Notes: a model not told the origin generated them from the letters alone. Positions 1-3,792 are shown, counted from the first letter of the stretch. The stretch is 5,270 bases of DNA from an uncultured Clostridia bacterium (GCA_910587195.1 CAJUKL010000089.1:1-5270), one strand, 5' to 3'. A program made the numbers and translations.

Positions 1-37
1 TTTCCTGTTTTTCTTTTTTAATAGAAATATTTTCCAC
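1..37 (-). CDS. possible start of an unidentified minus-strand gene (partial)
   Basis: A GTG codon at 37..35 is preceded on the minus strand by AGGAAG with an 8-nt gap, and the frame stays open to the window edge, giving about 12 residues (V-E-N-I-S-I-K-K-E-K-Q-E). It would be the next gene after the 75-aa HTH gene, 63 nt downstream. An in-frame GTG at 46..44 is less likely because the ribosome site abuts it. Too little is visible to assign a family, and chance occurrence is quite possible. Confidence 0.25.
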   Translation of the reverse strand, partial: MENISIKKEKQE

Positions 38-54
38 TGTTTTCACTTCCTAGC

Positions 55-88
55 TATAAAGATGTGTTGCATCGTTTGGACAGTATTG
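55..88. repeat. imperfect direct repeat copy A (pairs with 983-1017)
   Basis: The core at 62-82 matches 989-1009 at 19 of 21 positions, and similarity extends over about 34 bp (TATAAA on one side, ATTG on the other). Both copies lie just downstream of, or overlap the end of, a minus-strand HTH gene, so they mark the same place in the two paralogous modules. It could be a relic of tandem duplication or a conserved 3' element. The two copies lie too far apart and are too dissimilar for a recent duplication. Confidence 0.6.
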
Positions 89-100
89 CTGATAAGCTGT

Positions 101-328
101 TTATTTTTCTCCTGCAATTTGATAGTCTTTTTCTATCAAATCATCCACTGTACAGCCTAAAGTTTTGGCTATCTGGTAACCTGTTTGTAATGGAAGTGGT
201 TTTAATCCTGTTTCGATGTAGCTTATCATAGTAGCTGAAACTGCTGCTTTTTTAGCTAATTGCTCTTGGGTCATTCTTTTAGCAATTCGTCGTAATCTGA
301 TATTTTTTCCTATATTTTCCCAACTCAA
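101..328 (-). CDS. small XRE/Cro-type HTH regulator, module 1 minus arm
   Basis: This 75-residue protein is almost entirely one lambda-repressor-like DNA-binding domain. Helix 2 is around residues 20-27 (TQEQLAKK) and the recognition helix is around 31-39 (SATMISYIE), followed by the family's usual A-K-x-L-G-C-T-V-D-D-L ending near residue 65. The start codon is TTG at 328..326. It is supported by AAGGAGG seven bases upstream and by a TTGA overlap with the stop of the preceding 62-aa gene, which implies translational coupling. It is the second gene of a minus-strand operon facing the XRE gene at 655, the layout of a phage-type Cro/CI switch. It is paralogous to the protein at 1010-1222, but its recognition helix differs. 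It probably acts as a transcription regulator; whether it is the Cro-like partner, an activator or an excision control factor cannot be read from sequence. Confidence 0.85.
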   Translation of the reverse strand: MSWENIGKNIRLRRIAKRMTQEQLAKKAAVSATMISYIETGLKPLPLQTGYQIAKTLGCTVDDLIEKDYQIAGEK

Positions 329-513
329 TGTTTTTCCTCCTTTCTTTTTACAATCTCATCAACACTATTTGCTAACTTTTCTTGTACTTCTTGTAAATTT
401 TTACTTTCTATATTAGCAGCTAATAATATATCTTCTGCTGTATAGATTTCTGTACCAGAGCCTAACTTATCTACTATTGCCTGTAATATAAGCTGATTTC
501 TATCTTTAGGCAT
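325..513 (-). CDS. 62-aa protein of unknown function, first gene of module 1 minus operon
   Basis: I do not recognise this family. The 62 residues look soluble and mostly helical, with acidic and basic runs toward the C-terminus (V-K-R-K-E-E-K-H) and no membrane segment or signal peptide. The ATG at 513 has AAGGAGA about 10 nt upstream, and the leader joins a near-perfect sigma-A promoter at 568-596. The stop TGA overlaps the TTG start of the HTH gene by four bases. The paralogous module at 1010-1405 has no counterpart, so this gene was gained or lost after duplication. Candidates by context are an anti-repressor, an excisionase-like accessory or an antitoxin-like partner; none has direct support. 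Confidence 0.7.
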   Translation of the reverse strand: MPKDRNQLILQAIVDKLGSGTEIYTAEDILLAANIESKNLQEVQEKLANSVDEIVKRKEEKH

Positions 514-542
514 TGGTCTTTCTCTCCTTTTTGTGGTATAAT

Positions 543-562
543 CAAGTTAATTTCTTAACTTG
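543..562 (-). promoter_or_regulatory. palindrome at the transcription start: operator or 5' mRNA hairpin
   Basis: Perfect 8-bp arms (CAAGTTAA and TTAACTTG) enclose 4 bases. It begins 5 nt downstream of the minus -10 box, so it spans about +1 to +20 of the minus operon. In minus-strand RNA the loop reads GAAA, a stable tetraloop, so it could protect the 5' end. As DNA it could also be an operator. The same palindrome at the same distance from a -10 box recurs at 2254-2273. Confidence 0.65.
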
Positions 563-567
563 GTTAT

Positions 568-596
568 ATTATATCCAACATTTGTTGGACTGTCAA
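568..596 (-). promoter_or_regulatory. sigma-A promoter of the module 1 minus operon
   Basis: Read on the minus strand this is TTGACA (596..591), a 17-nt spacer, then TATAAT (573..568): both boxes match consensus exactly with ideal spacing. Transcription should begin near 561 and reach the 62-aa and HTH genes. The spacer is almost wholly filled by the 16-bp operator at 574-589, so a bound repressor would exclude RNA polymerase. Confidence 0.85.
574..589. promoter_or_regulatory. operator O1 of module 1
   Basis: A perfect 16-bp palindrome: TCCAACA, 2-base centre, TGTTGGA. It lies between the -35 and -10 boxes of the minus promoter and covers the -35 position of the plus promoter. It is the probable binding site of the XRE protein encoded at 655 and/or the HTH protein at 101. 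A second, weaker copy begins 31 bp away. Confidence 0.8.
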
Positions 597-602
597 TATA
601 AT
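597..602 (+). promoter_or_regulatory. -10 box for the module 1 repressor gene
   Basis: TATAAT on the plus strand, directly beside the minus-strand -35 box, so the two promoters are back to back. No good -35 is seen at 16-18 nt upstream (that position is TCCAAC, inside O1), so the promoter is intrinsically weak or helped by a bound protein. Predicted start is near 609, inside O2. Confidence 0.5.
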
Positions 603-604
603 TA

Positions 605-620
605 TCCTACTTTTGTTGGA
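605..620. promoter_or_regulatory. operator O2 of module 1
   Basis: TCCTACTTTTGTTGGA matches O1 at 13 of 16 positions; the right half-site TGTTGGA is intact and the left is degenerate. It starts exactly 31 bp after O1, about three helical turns, so dimers would sit on the same DNA face. It overlaps the predicted plus transcription start, suiting autorepression. Confidence 0.7.
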
Positions 621-654
621 TTTATGAAAAATATACAAAAAGGAGTGTGTTTTT

Positions 655-885
655 ATGTATAATTCTAGTGAAGTTGCAGACAAAATTAACTTATTATTAA
701 AAGAAAAAAATAAATCTCAAAAAATAATGCTTGAAGATTGTAGATTAAATAAAAATGCTATTTCAACTATGTTATCTCGTGGCTCTATGCCTAAAGCTGA
801 TAATTTAGGCAAAATTGCCGACTACCTTGACTGTTCTGTTGACTACCTGCTTGGCAGAACGGACAATCCTGAAGTCAATAAATAA
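655..885 (+). CDS. XRE-family repressor, module 1 plus arm
   Basis: A 76-residue single-domain HTH protein of the kind found as CI-like repressors in Bacillota phages and ICEs. Helix 2 is near residues 21-28, the recognition helix near 32-42 (N-K-N-A-I-S-T-M-L-S-R), and the C-terminus carries the signature I-A-D-Y-L-D-C-S-V-D-Y-L-L-G-R-T-D (54-70). It has no protease or oligomerisation domain, unlike the 146-aa paralog at 1406. The ATG has AGGAG 9 nt upstream. It faces the minus operon across an intergenic region with two operators, so it likely represses that operon and itself. A strong terminator follows 17 nt after the stop. Confidence 0.88.
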   Translation: MYNSSEVADKINLLLKEKNKSQKIMLEDCRLNKNAISTMLSRGSMPKADNLGKIADYLDCSVDYLLGRTDNPEVNK

Positions 886-902
886 ATTTAATCATTTCTT
901 TC

Positions 903-929
903 GGCTGTCATTTGGCAGCCATTTTTTTT
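903..929 (+). terminator. rho-independent terminator of the module 1 repressor
   Basis: GGCTGTC and GGCAGCC form a 7-bp stem (one G-U pair) with an ATTT loop, then A and eight T. The T-run is only on the plus strand, so minus transcripts from the second module are not stopped here. Confidence 0.9.
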
Positions 930-934
930 GTTTT

Positions 935-951
935 TATCAAAGCCGCCCCAC
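935..951. repeat. GC-rich 17-bp dispersed repeat (pairs with 2530-2546)
   Basis: TATCAAAGCCGCCCCAC matches 16 of 17 bases of the copy at 2530-2546. The latter forms the core of the antisense RNA promoter spacer; here the -10 and -35 boxes are not intact. It may be the remains of a second antisense RNA promoter. Confidence 0.55.
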
Positions 952-982
952 TGACTTTTGTAGTTTCTTTCTTCTTTATATT

Positions 983-1017
983 TATAAAATGTGTTACACC
1001 GTTTGGACACTATATTG
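983..1017. repeat. imperfect direct repeat copy B (pairs with 55-88)
   Basis: Second copy of the 34-35 bp repeat, overlapping the 3' end of the minus HTH gene of module 2. Core at 989-1009. Its position relative to the HTH gene matches copy A apart from a few tens of bases. Confidence 0.6.
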
Positions 1018-1222
1018 CACTTTTCTCATCTTCATCATATAAATCATTTAAAGTACAACCTAATGCTTTTGCTACTAAATAAACCACTTGTATATTAGGA
1101 TTTCTTACATTTGTTTCCATTTGAGTAATGTATACTCTTGACACACCTGCTTGTTCTGCTAGTTGTTCTTGTGTTAGTTTTTTCTCTATTCTTCTTGCTT
1201 TTACATTCTCAGCTAAACTCAT
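1010..1222 (-). CDS. small XRE/Cro-type HTH regulator, module 2 minus arm
   Basis: A 70-residue HTH protein homologous to the one at 101-328. Helix 2 is near residues 17-24 (TQEQLAEQ), the recognition helix near 28-36 (SRVYITQME), then A-K-A-L-G-C-T-L-N-D-L. The ATG at 1222 has AAAGGAG about 10 nt upstream. It is the only gene of its minus operon; no 62-aa gene precedes it. It is divergent from the 146-aa XRE gene, with two operators between them. Its transcript has no obvious terminator and would run antisense into the module 1 repressor gene. Confidence 0.87.
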   Translation of the reverse strand: MSLAENVKARRIEKKLTQEQLAEQAGVSRVYITQMETNVRNPNIQVVYLVAKALGCTLNDLYDEDEKSAI

Positions 1223-1269
1223 ATTTTCTCATCTCCTTTCACATATTGTTGTTTTATATTGCATTTTGT

Positions 1270-1297
1270 GTTAAAATGTAACTGTGTTACTTTTAAC
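1270..1297 (-). promoter_or_regulatory. hairpin at the start of the module 2 minus transcript
   Basis: GTTAAAA at the left pairs with TTTTAAC at the right, and the inner GTAAC pairs with GTTAC around a TGT centre: twelve pairs with one bulged base. Transcription is predicted to start near 1299, so this hairpin occupies the 5' end of the mRNA. It takes the place of the simpler palindrome at 543-562 in module 1, with a different sequence. It may be an operator pair (GTAAC-N3-GTTAC) or an mRNA stabiliser. Confidence 0.5.
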
Positions 1298-1305
1298 TTG
1301 GTTAT

Positions 1306-1334
1306 AGTATAATCCATGAATTCATGAAAGTCAA
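1306..1334 (-). promoter_or_regulatory. sigma-A promoter of the module 2 minus gene
   Basis: On the minus strand: TTGACT (1334..1329), 17-nt spacer, TATACT (1311..1306). Each box has one mismatch to consensus. As in module 1 the spacer holds a 16-bp operator. Confidence 0.8.
1313..1328. promoter_or_regulatory. operator O1 of module 2
   Basis: TCCATGAATTCATGAA is a near-perfect 16-bp palindrome (CATGAATTCATG core, one mismatched outer pair). Same placement as module 1 O1 but with a different half-site. Probable target of the 146-aa XRE protein and/or the 70-aa HTH protein. Confidence 0.78.
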
Positions 1335-1340
1335 TATATT
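1335..1340 (+). promoter_or_regulatory. -10 box for the module 2 repressor-nuclease operon
   Basis: TATATT on the plus strand adjoins the minus-strand -35, as in module 1. No convincing -35 is present (ATCCAT at 17 nt). Predicted start near 1347 falls in O2. An alternative is TATAAT at 1308-1313 with TGTTAC 17 nt upstream. Confidence 0.4.
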
Positions 1341-1343
1341 TTT

Positions 1344-1359
1344 TTCATGTTTTCATGGA
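1344..1359. promoter_or_regulatory. operator O2 of module 2
   Basis: TTCATGTTTTCATGGA differs from the reverse complement of O1 only at its two central A positions. It begins exactly 31 bp after O1, the same spacing as in module 1. Confidence 0.78.
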
Positions 1360-1405
1360 ATTAGCAATTTTTACAAAGGTTATAAGCAAATAGGAGGCGA
1401 TTTTT

Positions 1406-1846
1406 ATGTATGATTTACAATTAATTGAAGAACGTATTATGACAATAGCTAAGAGTAAAGGATTATCCAAAAATAAATTACTTATAAACGCAAAATTACA
1501 TAAAGGTGTTTTTGATAATATGAAAAAAGGTCAAGTCCCCTCTATTGATAAAATACACACTATAGCGGATTATTTGGAATGTTCTGTAGATTATCTCTTA
1601 GGACGTACAGATGAACAAACAATTACTCATTCTACAAATAATATCAATAGTAACTTTGTTCAAAAAAATGGTTCTATTACTTTTGGCTCTGTTTCTGTTG
1701 CTTCTAATTCCGATAAAAATTCTAATAATATATCTTTATCAAATGAAGAAATAGAAATATTAGACATTTACCGTTCCTTAAACATTAGAGAAAAAGCAAA
1801 GTTTTTGAATATGGCTCTTGAAATAGAACAAGAAAAAAGCAATTAA
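1406..1846 (+). CDS. XRE-family repressor with C-terminal helical domain, module 2 plus arm
   Basis: A 146-residue protein. Residues 1-68 are an HTH domain homologous to the 76-aa repressor at 655, sharing I-A-D-Y-L-x-C-S-V-D-Y-L-L-G-R-T-D at 53-69; the recognition helix near 32-41 (H-K-G-V-F-D-N-M-K-K) is quite different. Residues 70-110 are an Asn/Ser-rich linker, and 111-144 form a helical tail (E-E-I-E-I-L-D-I-Y-R-S-L-N-I-R-E-K-A-K-F) of a type seen at the end of many Bacillota phage repressors, probably for oligomerisation. There is no LexA-type peptidase. The ATG has TAGGAGG 8 nt upstream. The stop is 20 nt before the start of a putative nuclease gene, so the two are co-transcribed. By context it is a repressor of both divergent promoters, and possibly also the control or antitoxin partner of the nuclease (inference). 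Confidence 0.88.
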   Translation: MYDLQLIEERIMTIAKSKGLSKNKLLINAKLHKGVFDNMKKGQVPSIDKIHTIADYLECSVDYLLGRTDEQTITHSTNNINSNFVQKNGSITFGSVSVASNSDKNSNNISLSNEEIEILDIYRSLNIREKAKFLNMALEIEQEKSN

Positions 1847-1866
1847 AAATGGAGGAAATAAGCAAA

Positions 1867-2223
1867 ATGACAATTGGAGTAATATCAGAAAAAGTAAAAG
1901 ATTTATTAAATCTTTCAATTATTGATGATGATAACATTTATATAGGAGAGACAAATTTATTACATATGGAAAAATCGCATCCTTCAGACTTTAAAAAATA
2001 TAAAGACCAAATACCAAATATACTAAAATTTCCTGATTATGTTGGTCTAAATCCAAAAGATAATTCTATTGAATATGTAAAAGATTTTTGGCTTGATAAC
2101 GAATATGTAAAGGTTGCGGTGAGAATATCGTTAAATGGTAAATATTATGCTCGTTCTCTCTATGTTTTAAATAAAAAAAGAACTGAAAACTTTATTAAAA
2201 AAGGAACATTGAAAAAAACTTGA
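1867..2223 (+). CDS. putative BECR-fold (PBECR-like) nuclease, 118 aa
   Basis: From memory of the families, the pattern fits the phage Barnase-EndoU-ColicinE5/D-RelE-like (PBECR) group, best with PBECR3-type domains: I-Y-I-G-E-T-N-L-L-H-M (24-34), H38-P-S-D-F, I-L-K-F-P-D-Y-V-G (52-60), then V-K-V-A-V-R (81-86) and Y-A-R-S-L-Y-V-L (94-101) before a final K-G-T-L. Candidate active-site residues are H33, H38, R86, R96 and S97; catalysis is unproven. Members are predicted metal-independent RNases used in phage and mobile-element conflicts. The ATG at 1867 is chosen because GGAGG lies 11 nt upstream; the in-frame ATG at 1849 overlaps that GGAGG and has no ribosome site. No signal peptide or membrane segment is seen. 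It sits where many phage modules carry an ImmA-type protease. Its stop codon overlaps the next promoter. Confidence 0.6.
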   Translation: MTIGVISEKVKDLLNLSIIDDDNIYIGETNLLHMEKSHPSDFKKYKDQIPNILKFPDYVGLNPKDNSIEYVKDFWLDNEYVKVAVRISLNGKYYARSLYVLNKKRTENFIKKGTLKKT

Positions 2224-2248
2224 CATATTGTCAAAGATAGTTTAAAAT
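2220..2248 (+). promoter_or_regulatory. strong promoter for the small RNA / peptide locus
   Basis: TTGACA (2220-2225), 17-nt spacer, TAAAAT (2243-2248). The -35 overlaps the TGA stop of the nuclease gene. Transcription should begin at about 2255, inside the palindrome at 2254-2273. No operator palindrome is visible in the spacer, unlike the two HTH modules. Confidence 0.75.
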
Positions 2249-2253
2249 GTACT

Positions 2254-2273
2254 TAAGTTAATTTATTAACTTA
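2254..2273 (+). promoter_or_regulatory. palindrome at the transcription start, twin of 543-562
   Basis: Perfect 8-bp arms (TAAGTTAA and TTAACTTA) around TTTA. It starts 5 nt after the -10 box, exactly as at 543-562, and 7 of 8 arm bases are the same. It would form a 5'-terminal hairpin on the transcript or be a shared operator. A second TATAAT follows at 2277-2282 but lacks a good -35. Confidence 0.65.
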
Positions 2274-2300
2274 GGTTATAATATTTTAAAATTGGTGATA

Positions 2301-2405
2301 TACTAATATTAGTTATAGAAATTTGAGGACGGAACGGGCAGCCGTCGCCCTTTGTTAGGAGATGTGGGAGTGTCGCCCCACCTTATTTCTATAACTATTT
2401 TAGTA
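2301..2405 (+). ncRNA. GC-rich structured RNA: three-way-junction leader or small RNA
   Basis: A long outer stem pairs 2310-2322 with 2385-2397 (13 perfect pairs), extended after a small internal loop by 2301-2305 with 2401-2405. Inside are two hairpins: GACGG/CCGTC (2328-2332, 2342-2346) and GTGGG/CCCAC (2364-2368, 2377-2381). The motif GTCGCCC occurs twice, at 2344-2350 and 2372-2378. The enclosed 60 bases are GC-rich in otherwise AT-rich DNA, a usual sign of a structured RNA. AGGAG at 2357-2361 sits in the linker and a GTG at 2370 in the second hairpin loop, so the fold could hold translation of a small peptide shut. I cannot match it to a named RNA family. Confidence 0.6.
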
Positions 2406-2480
2406 ATTATTTTGACTGTCATTTTTGGCAGTTTTTTTCTTTATTACAATAAAAAACCCTTAGCACCTGGACATCACTAA
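2370..2480 (+). CDS. possible 36-aa membrane peptide, type I toxin-like
   Basis: GTG at 2370 has AGGAG 8 nt upstream and opens a 36-codon frame. The peptide has a short polar start (M-S-P-H), one hydrophobic helix at about residues 5-26 (I/L/V/F rich), then N-K-K-P and a tail ending in H-H. This is the form of the small holin-like/Fst-like toxins of Bacillota. The stop TAA lies inside the right arm of the terminator hairpin, as in many such loci, and a short antisense RNA overlaps the 3' end. Against it, a terminator-like hairpin at 2416-2438 lies within the frame and the start is buried in RNA structure. I found no family match from memory. An earlier in-frame GTG at 2364 is too near the ribosome site. 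Confidence 0.42.
   Translation: MSPHLISITILVIILTVIFGSFFLYYNKKPLAPGHH
2416..2438 (+). terminator. terminator-like hairpin inside the small peptide frame
   Basis: CTGTC and GGCAG pair (5 bp, one G-U, extendable by A-T) around ATTTTT and lead into seven T. The core is nearly the same as in the terminator at 903-929. If efficient, it would end a structured non-coding RNA of about 184 nt starting near 2255, and the peptide would not be made in full. Confidence 0.5.
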
Positions 2481-2484
2481 GGGT
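2456..2484. terminator. two-way terminator between the plus and antisense transcripts
   Basis: ACCCTTAG and CTAAGGGT form a perfect 8-bp stem with a 13-nt loop. On the minus strand the stem is followed by a run of T, an efficient terminator. On the plus strand only TCTTT follows, so read-through into the integrase gene is plausible. Confidence 0.8.
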
Positions 2485-2488
2485 CTTT

Positions 2489-2505
2489 AGAAAGGATTAA
2501 TATAA
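2489..2505 (+). repeat. direct repeat of the integrase ribosome-binding region, copy 1
   Basis: AGAAAGGATTAATATAA matches 2571-2587 at 16 of 17 bases. No reading frame of note follows this copy. It lies in the template for the antisense RNA. Confidence 0.7.
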
Positions 2506-2525
2506 ATCATTTTTCAGATACACCT

Positions 2526-2554
2526 ATTATATCAAAGCCGCCCTACAATTTCAA
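2526..2554 (-). promoter_or_regulatory. sigma-A promoter of the antisense RNA
   Basis: On the minus strand: TTGAAA (2554..2549), 17-nt spacer, TATAAT (2531..2526). The spacer contains the GC-rich repeat also found at 935-951. It points away from the integrase gene and toward the small RNA locus. Confidence 0.75.
2530..2546. repeat. GC-rich 17-bp dispersed repeat, second copy
   Basis: TATCAAAGCCGCCCTAC, 16 of 17 bases as at 935-951. Here it is the spacer of a good minus-strand promoter. Confidence 0.55.
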
Positions 2555-2570
2555 GTTTTTTTTCAAAACG

Positions 2571-2587
2571 AGAAAGGATTGATATAA
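2571..2587 (+). repeat. direct repeat copy 2, integrase ribosome-binding region
   Basis: AGAAAGGATTGATATAA ends one base before the T preceding the integrase ATG at 2589. The single difference from copy 1 is A to G, which still allows a G-U pair with the antisense RNA. AAAGGA here is the ribosome site, about 10 nt from the ATG. Confidence 0.7.
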
Positions 2588-2588
2588 T

Positions 2589-3782
2589 ATGGCTACGATT
2601 CGAAAAAGAGGAAACGCTTATCAAATACGGGTGTCATGTGGCACAAATATGTATGGTAAAAAAATCATTGAATCTATGACCTGGAAGCCCGATAAAAATA
2701 TGACATCTCGCCAAATTGAAAAAGAATTAAATAAAATTGCTGTTCATTTTGAAGAAAATGTAAAAAATGGGATTATCAAAAAAGATAGTAAAATAAAATT
2801 ACATGAATTGTGTGATATCTATTTAGAAATGCAGAAAAAATTTTTTTCTCCTAACACTTACAATACGTATTCTCATACGATTGAAAAATACATCAAACCC
2901 GCACTTGGGCACTTAAAGCTGGCAGATATTACGCCATTACATCTGCAAAAATTTATCAATGCGCTTTCAGAACAAAAAACTTTGCACCATAACACAATAG
3001 CACCTTCCTCTGTAAAATCCTATTATATTACGGTGCAATCTATTTTTAAATTTGCTTGTAGAATGGGTTTTTTAGAACAGAATCCAGCCACCTCTACAAA
3101 CTTGGACTTTCCAAAATCCCCACCTGCGCATACGGAAATATTAGATGAAAAAGGCGTAAAAAACCTTTTAGAATGTCTGGAAAATGAGCCGTTGATGTGG
3201 AAAACTTTAATTCATCTGGCTTTGTGTACGGGTTGCAGAAGGGGCGAACTAGCGGCTTTACAATGGGAGGATATTGACTGGGAAAAAAAGCAAGTTAATA
3301 TCTGTAAAAGTATGTATCATATCAAAGGTGAAAAAGGAATAAAATTGCCAAAATCAAGGGATAGTAACCGTATTATAACCATACCAGATTATATGCTTCA
3401 AATGCTAAAATACTATAAAAACAGACAAGCAGAATTAAAATTAAGTATTGCACAAGACTGGAATAAGGATAACATGCTTTTTACAAGTAAAACTGGTAAC
3501 TATATTTCTCCGTTTGTAATTTCTAAATGGTTTTCTTCTTTTTTACAAAGAAATGCTATTTCGCACATAAAATTTCATAGCCTTCGTCATACCTCTGCCA
3601 GTATTTTGCTTGCTAGTGGTACGAACATCAAAACTGTGTCGAACCGTTTAGGACATTCCAACTTGACAACAACTAATAGATATGTTCATGCTTTGCTGGA
3701 CGCTGATATTGTAGCAGCCGATACACTGGAACAAAAGCTAAATTTTATTGAAGTAGGACAAAAGTGGGACAAAAACGCATAA
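2589..3782 (+). CDS. int: tyrosine recombinase, Tn916-type integrase
   Basis: A full-length 397-residue site-specific recombinase that would cut and join att sites to integrate or excise the element. Residues 1-60 are an AP2-like arm-binding domain (M-A-T-I-R-K-R-G-N-A-Y-Q-I-R-V). Residues about 68-165 form the SAM-like core-binding domain. The catalytic domain from about 185 contains R217 (T-G-C-R-R-G-E), K255 (L-P-K-S), H330 and R333 (F-H-S-L-R-H-T), H356 (L-G-H-S) and the nucleophile Y365 (N-R-Y-V-H), so the active set is complete. The ATG has AAAGGA about 10 nt upstream; no convincing dedicated promoter was found, and read-through from 2220 is possible. The gene ends 56 bp from the stop of a truncated virB4 on the opposite strand, the usual position of an integrase beside its att site. 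No Tn916-like xis gene is next to it. Confidence 0.95.
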   Translation: MATIRKRGNAYQIRVSCGTNMYGKKIIESMTWKPDKNMTSRQIEKELNKIAVHFEENVKNGIIKKDSKIKLHELCDIYLEMQKKFFSPNTYNTYSHTIEKYIKPALGHLKLADITPLHLQKFINALSEQKTLHHNTIAPSSVKSYYITVQSIFKFACRMGFLEQNPATSTNLDFPKSPPAHTEILDEKGVKNLLECLENEPLMWKTLIHLALCTGCRRGELAALQWEDIDWEKKQVNICKSMYHIKGEKGIKLPKSRDSNRIITIPDYMLQMLKYYKNRQAELKLSIAQDWNKDNMLFTSKTGNYISPFVISKWFSSFLQRNAISHIKFHSLRHTSASILLASGTNIKTVSNRLGHSNLTTTNRYVHALLDADIVAADTLEQKLNFIEVGQKWDKNA

Positions 3783-3792
3783 AAGAAAATAA

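Larger units (their letters stand above)
2450..2519 (-). ncRNA. short antisense RNA, putative type I antitoxin
   Basis: A minus promoter at 2526-2554 predicts a start near 2519, and an intrinsic terminator ends the transcript near 2450, giving about 70 nt. It has no usable reading frame. It is complementary to the 3' end of the plus transcript (about 2450-2490), the arrangement of antisense antitoxins that share a two-way terminator with the toxin mRNA. It also carries the complement of 2489-2505, whose near-copy covers the ribosome site of the integrase gene. Confidence 0.6.

Noticed and set aside
22..40. Possible attL, from likeness of ATATTTTCCAC to ATATTTCCAT near 3871-3881
   Set aside because: The match is short, needs an indel, and lies in low-complexity sequence; no virB4 3' coding sequence adjoins it.
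815..1042. 75-codon plus-strand frame overlapping the end of the module 1 repressor
   Set aside because: It has no ribosome site, overlaps the repressor in another frame, crosses the terminator T-run, and its Phe/Cys/Tyr-rich product looks like translated non-coding DNA.
1849..1866. Upstream ATG for the putative nuclease
   Set aside because: Its G is the first base of the GGAGG ribosome site that serves the ATG at 1867, and nothing upstream of 1849 resembles a ribosome site.
2336..2350. H-type pseudoknot GGGC (2336-2339) with GCCC (2347-2350)
   Set aside because: The pairing is perfect on paper, but zero linker bases would have to cross the 5-bp stem GACGG/CCGTC. More likely it is an alternative hairpin exclusive with that stem.
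2301..2405. Known self-cleaving ribozyme or riboswitch
   Set aside because: I looked for hammerhead, HDV-like, twister and pistol hallmarks and for common metabolite riboswitch cores and could not fit any convincingly.
2560..2588. Promoter TTTTCA-17-TATAAT directly before int
   Set aside because: Transcription would begin inside the int coding sequence, after its ATG and ribosome site.
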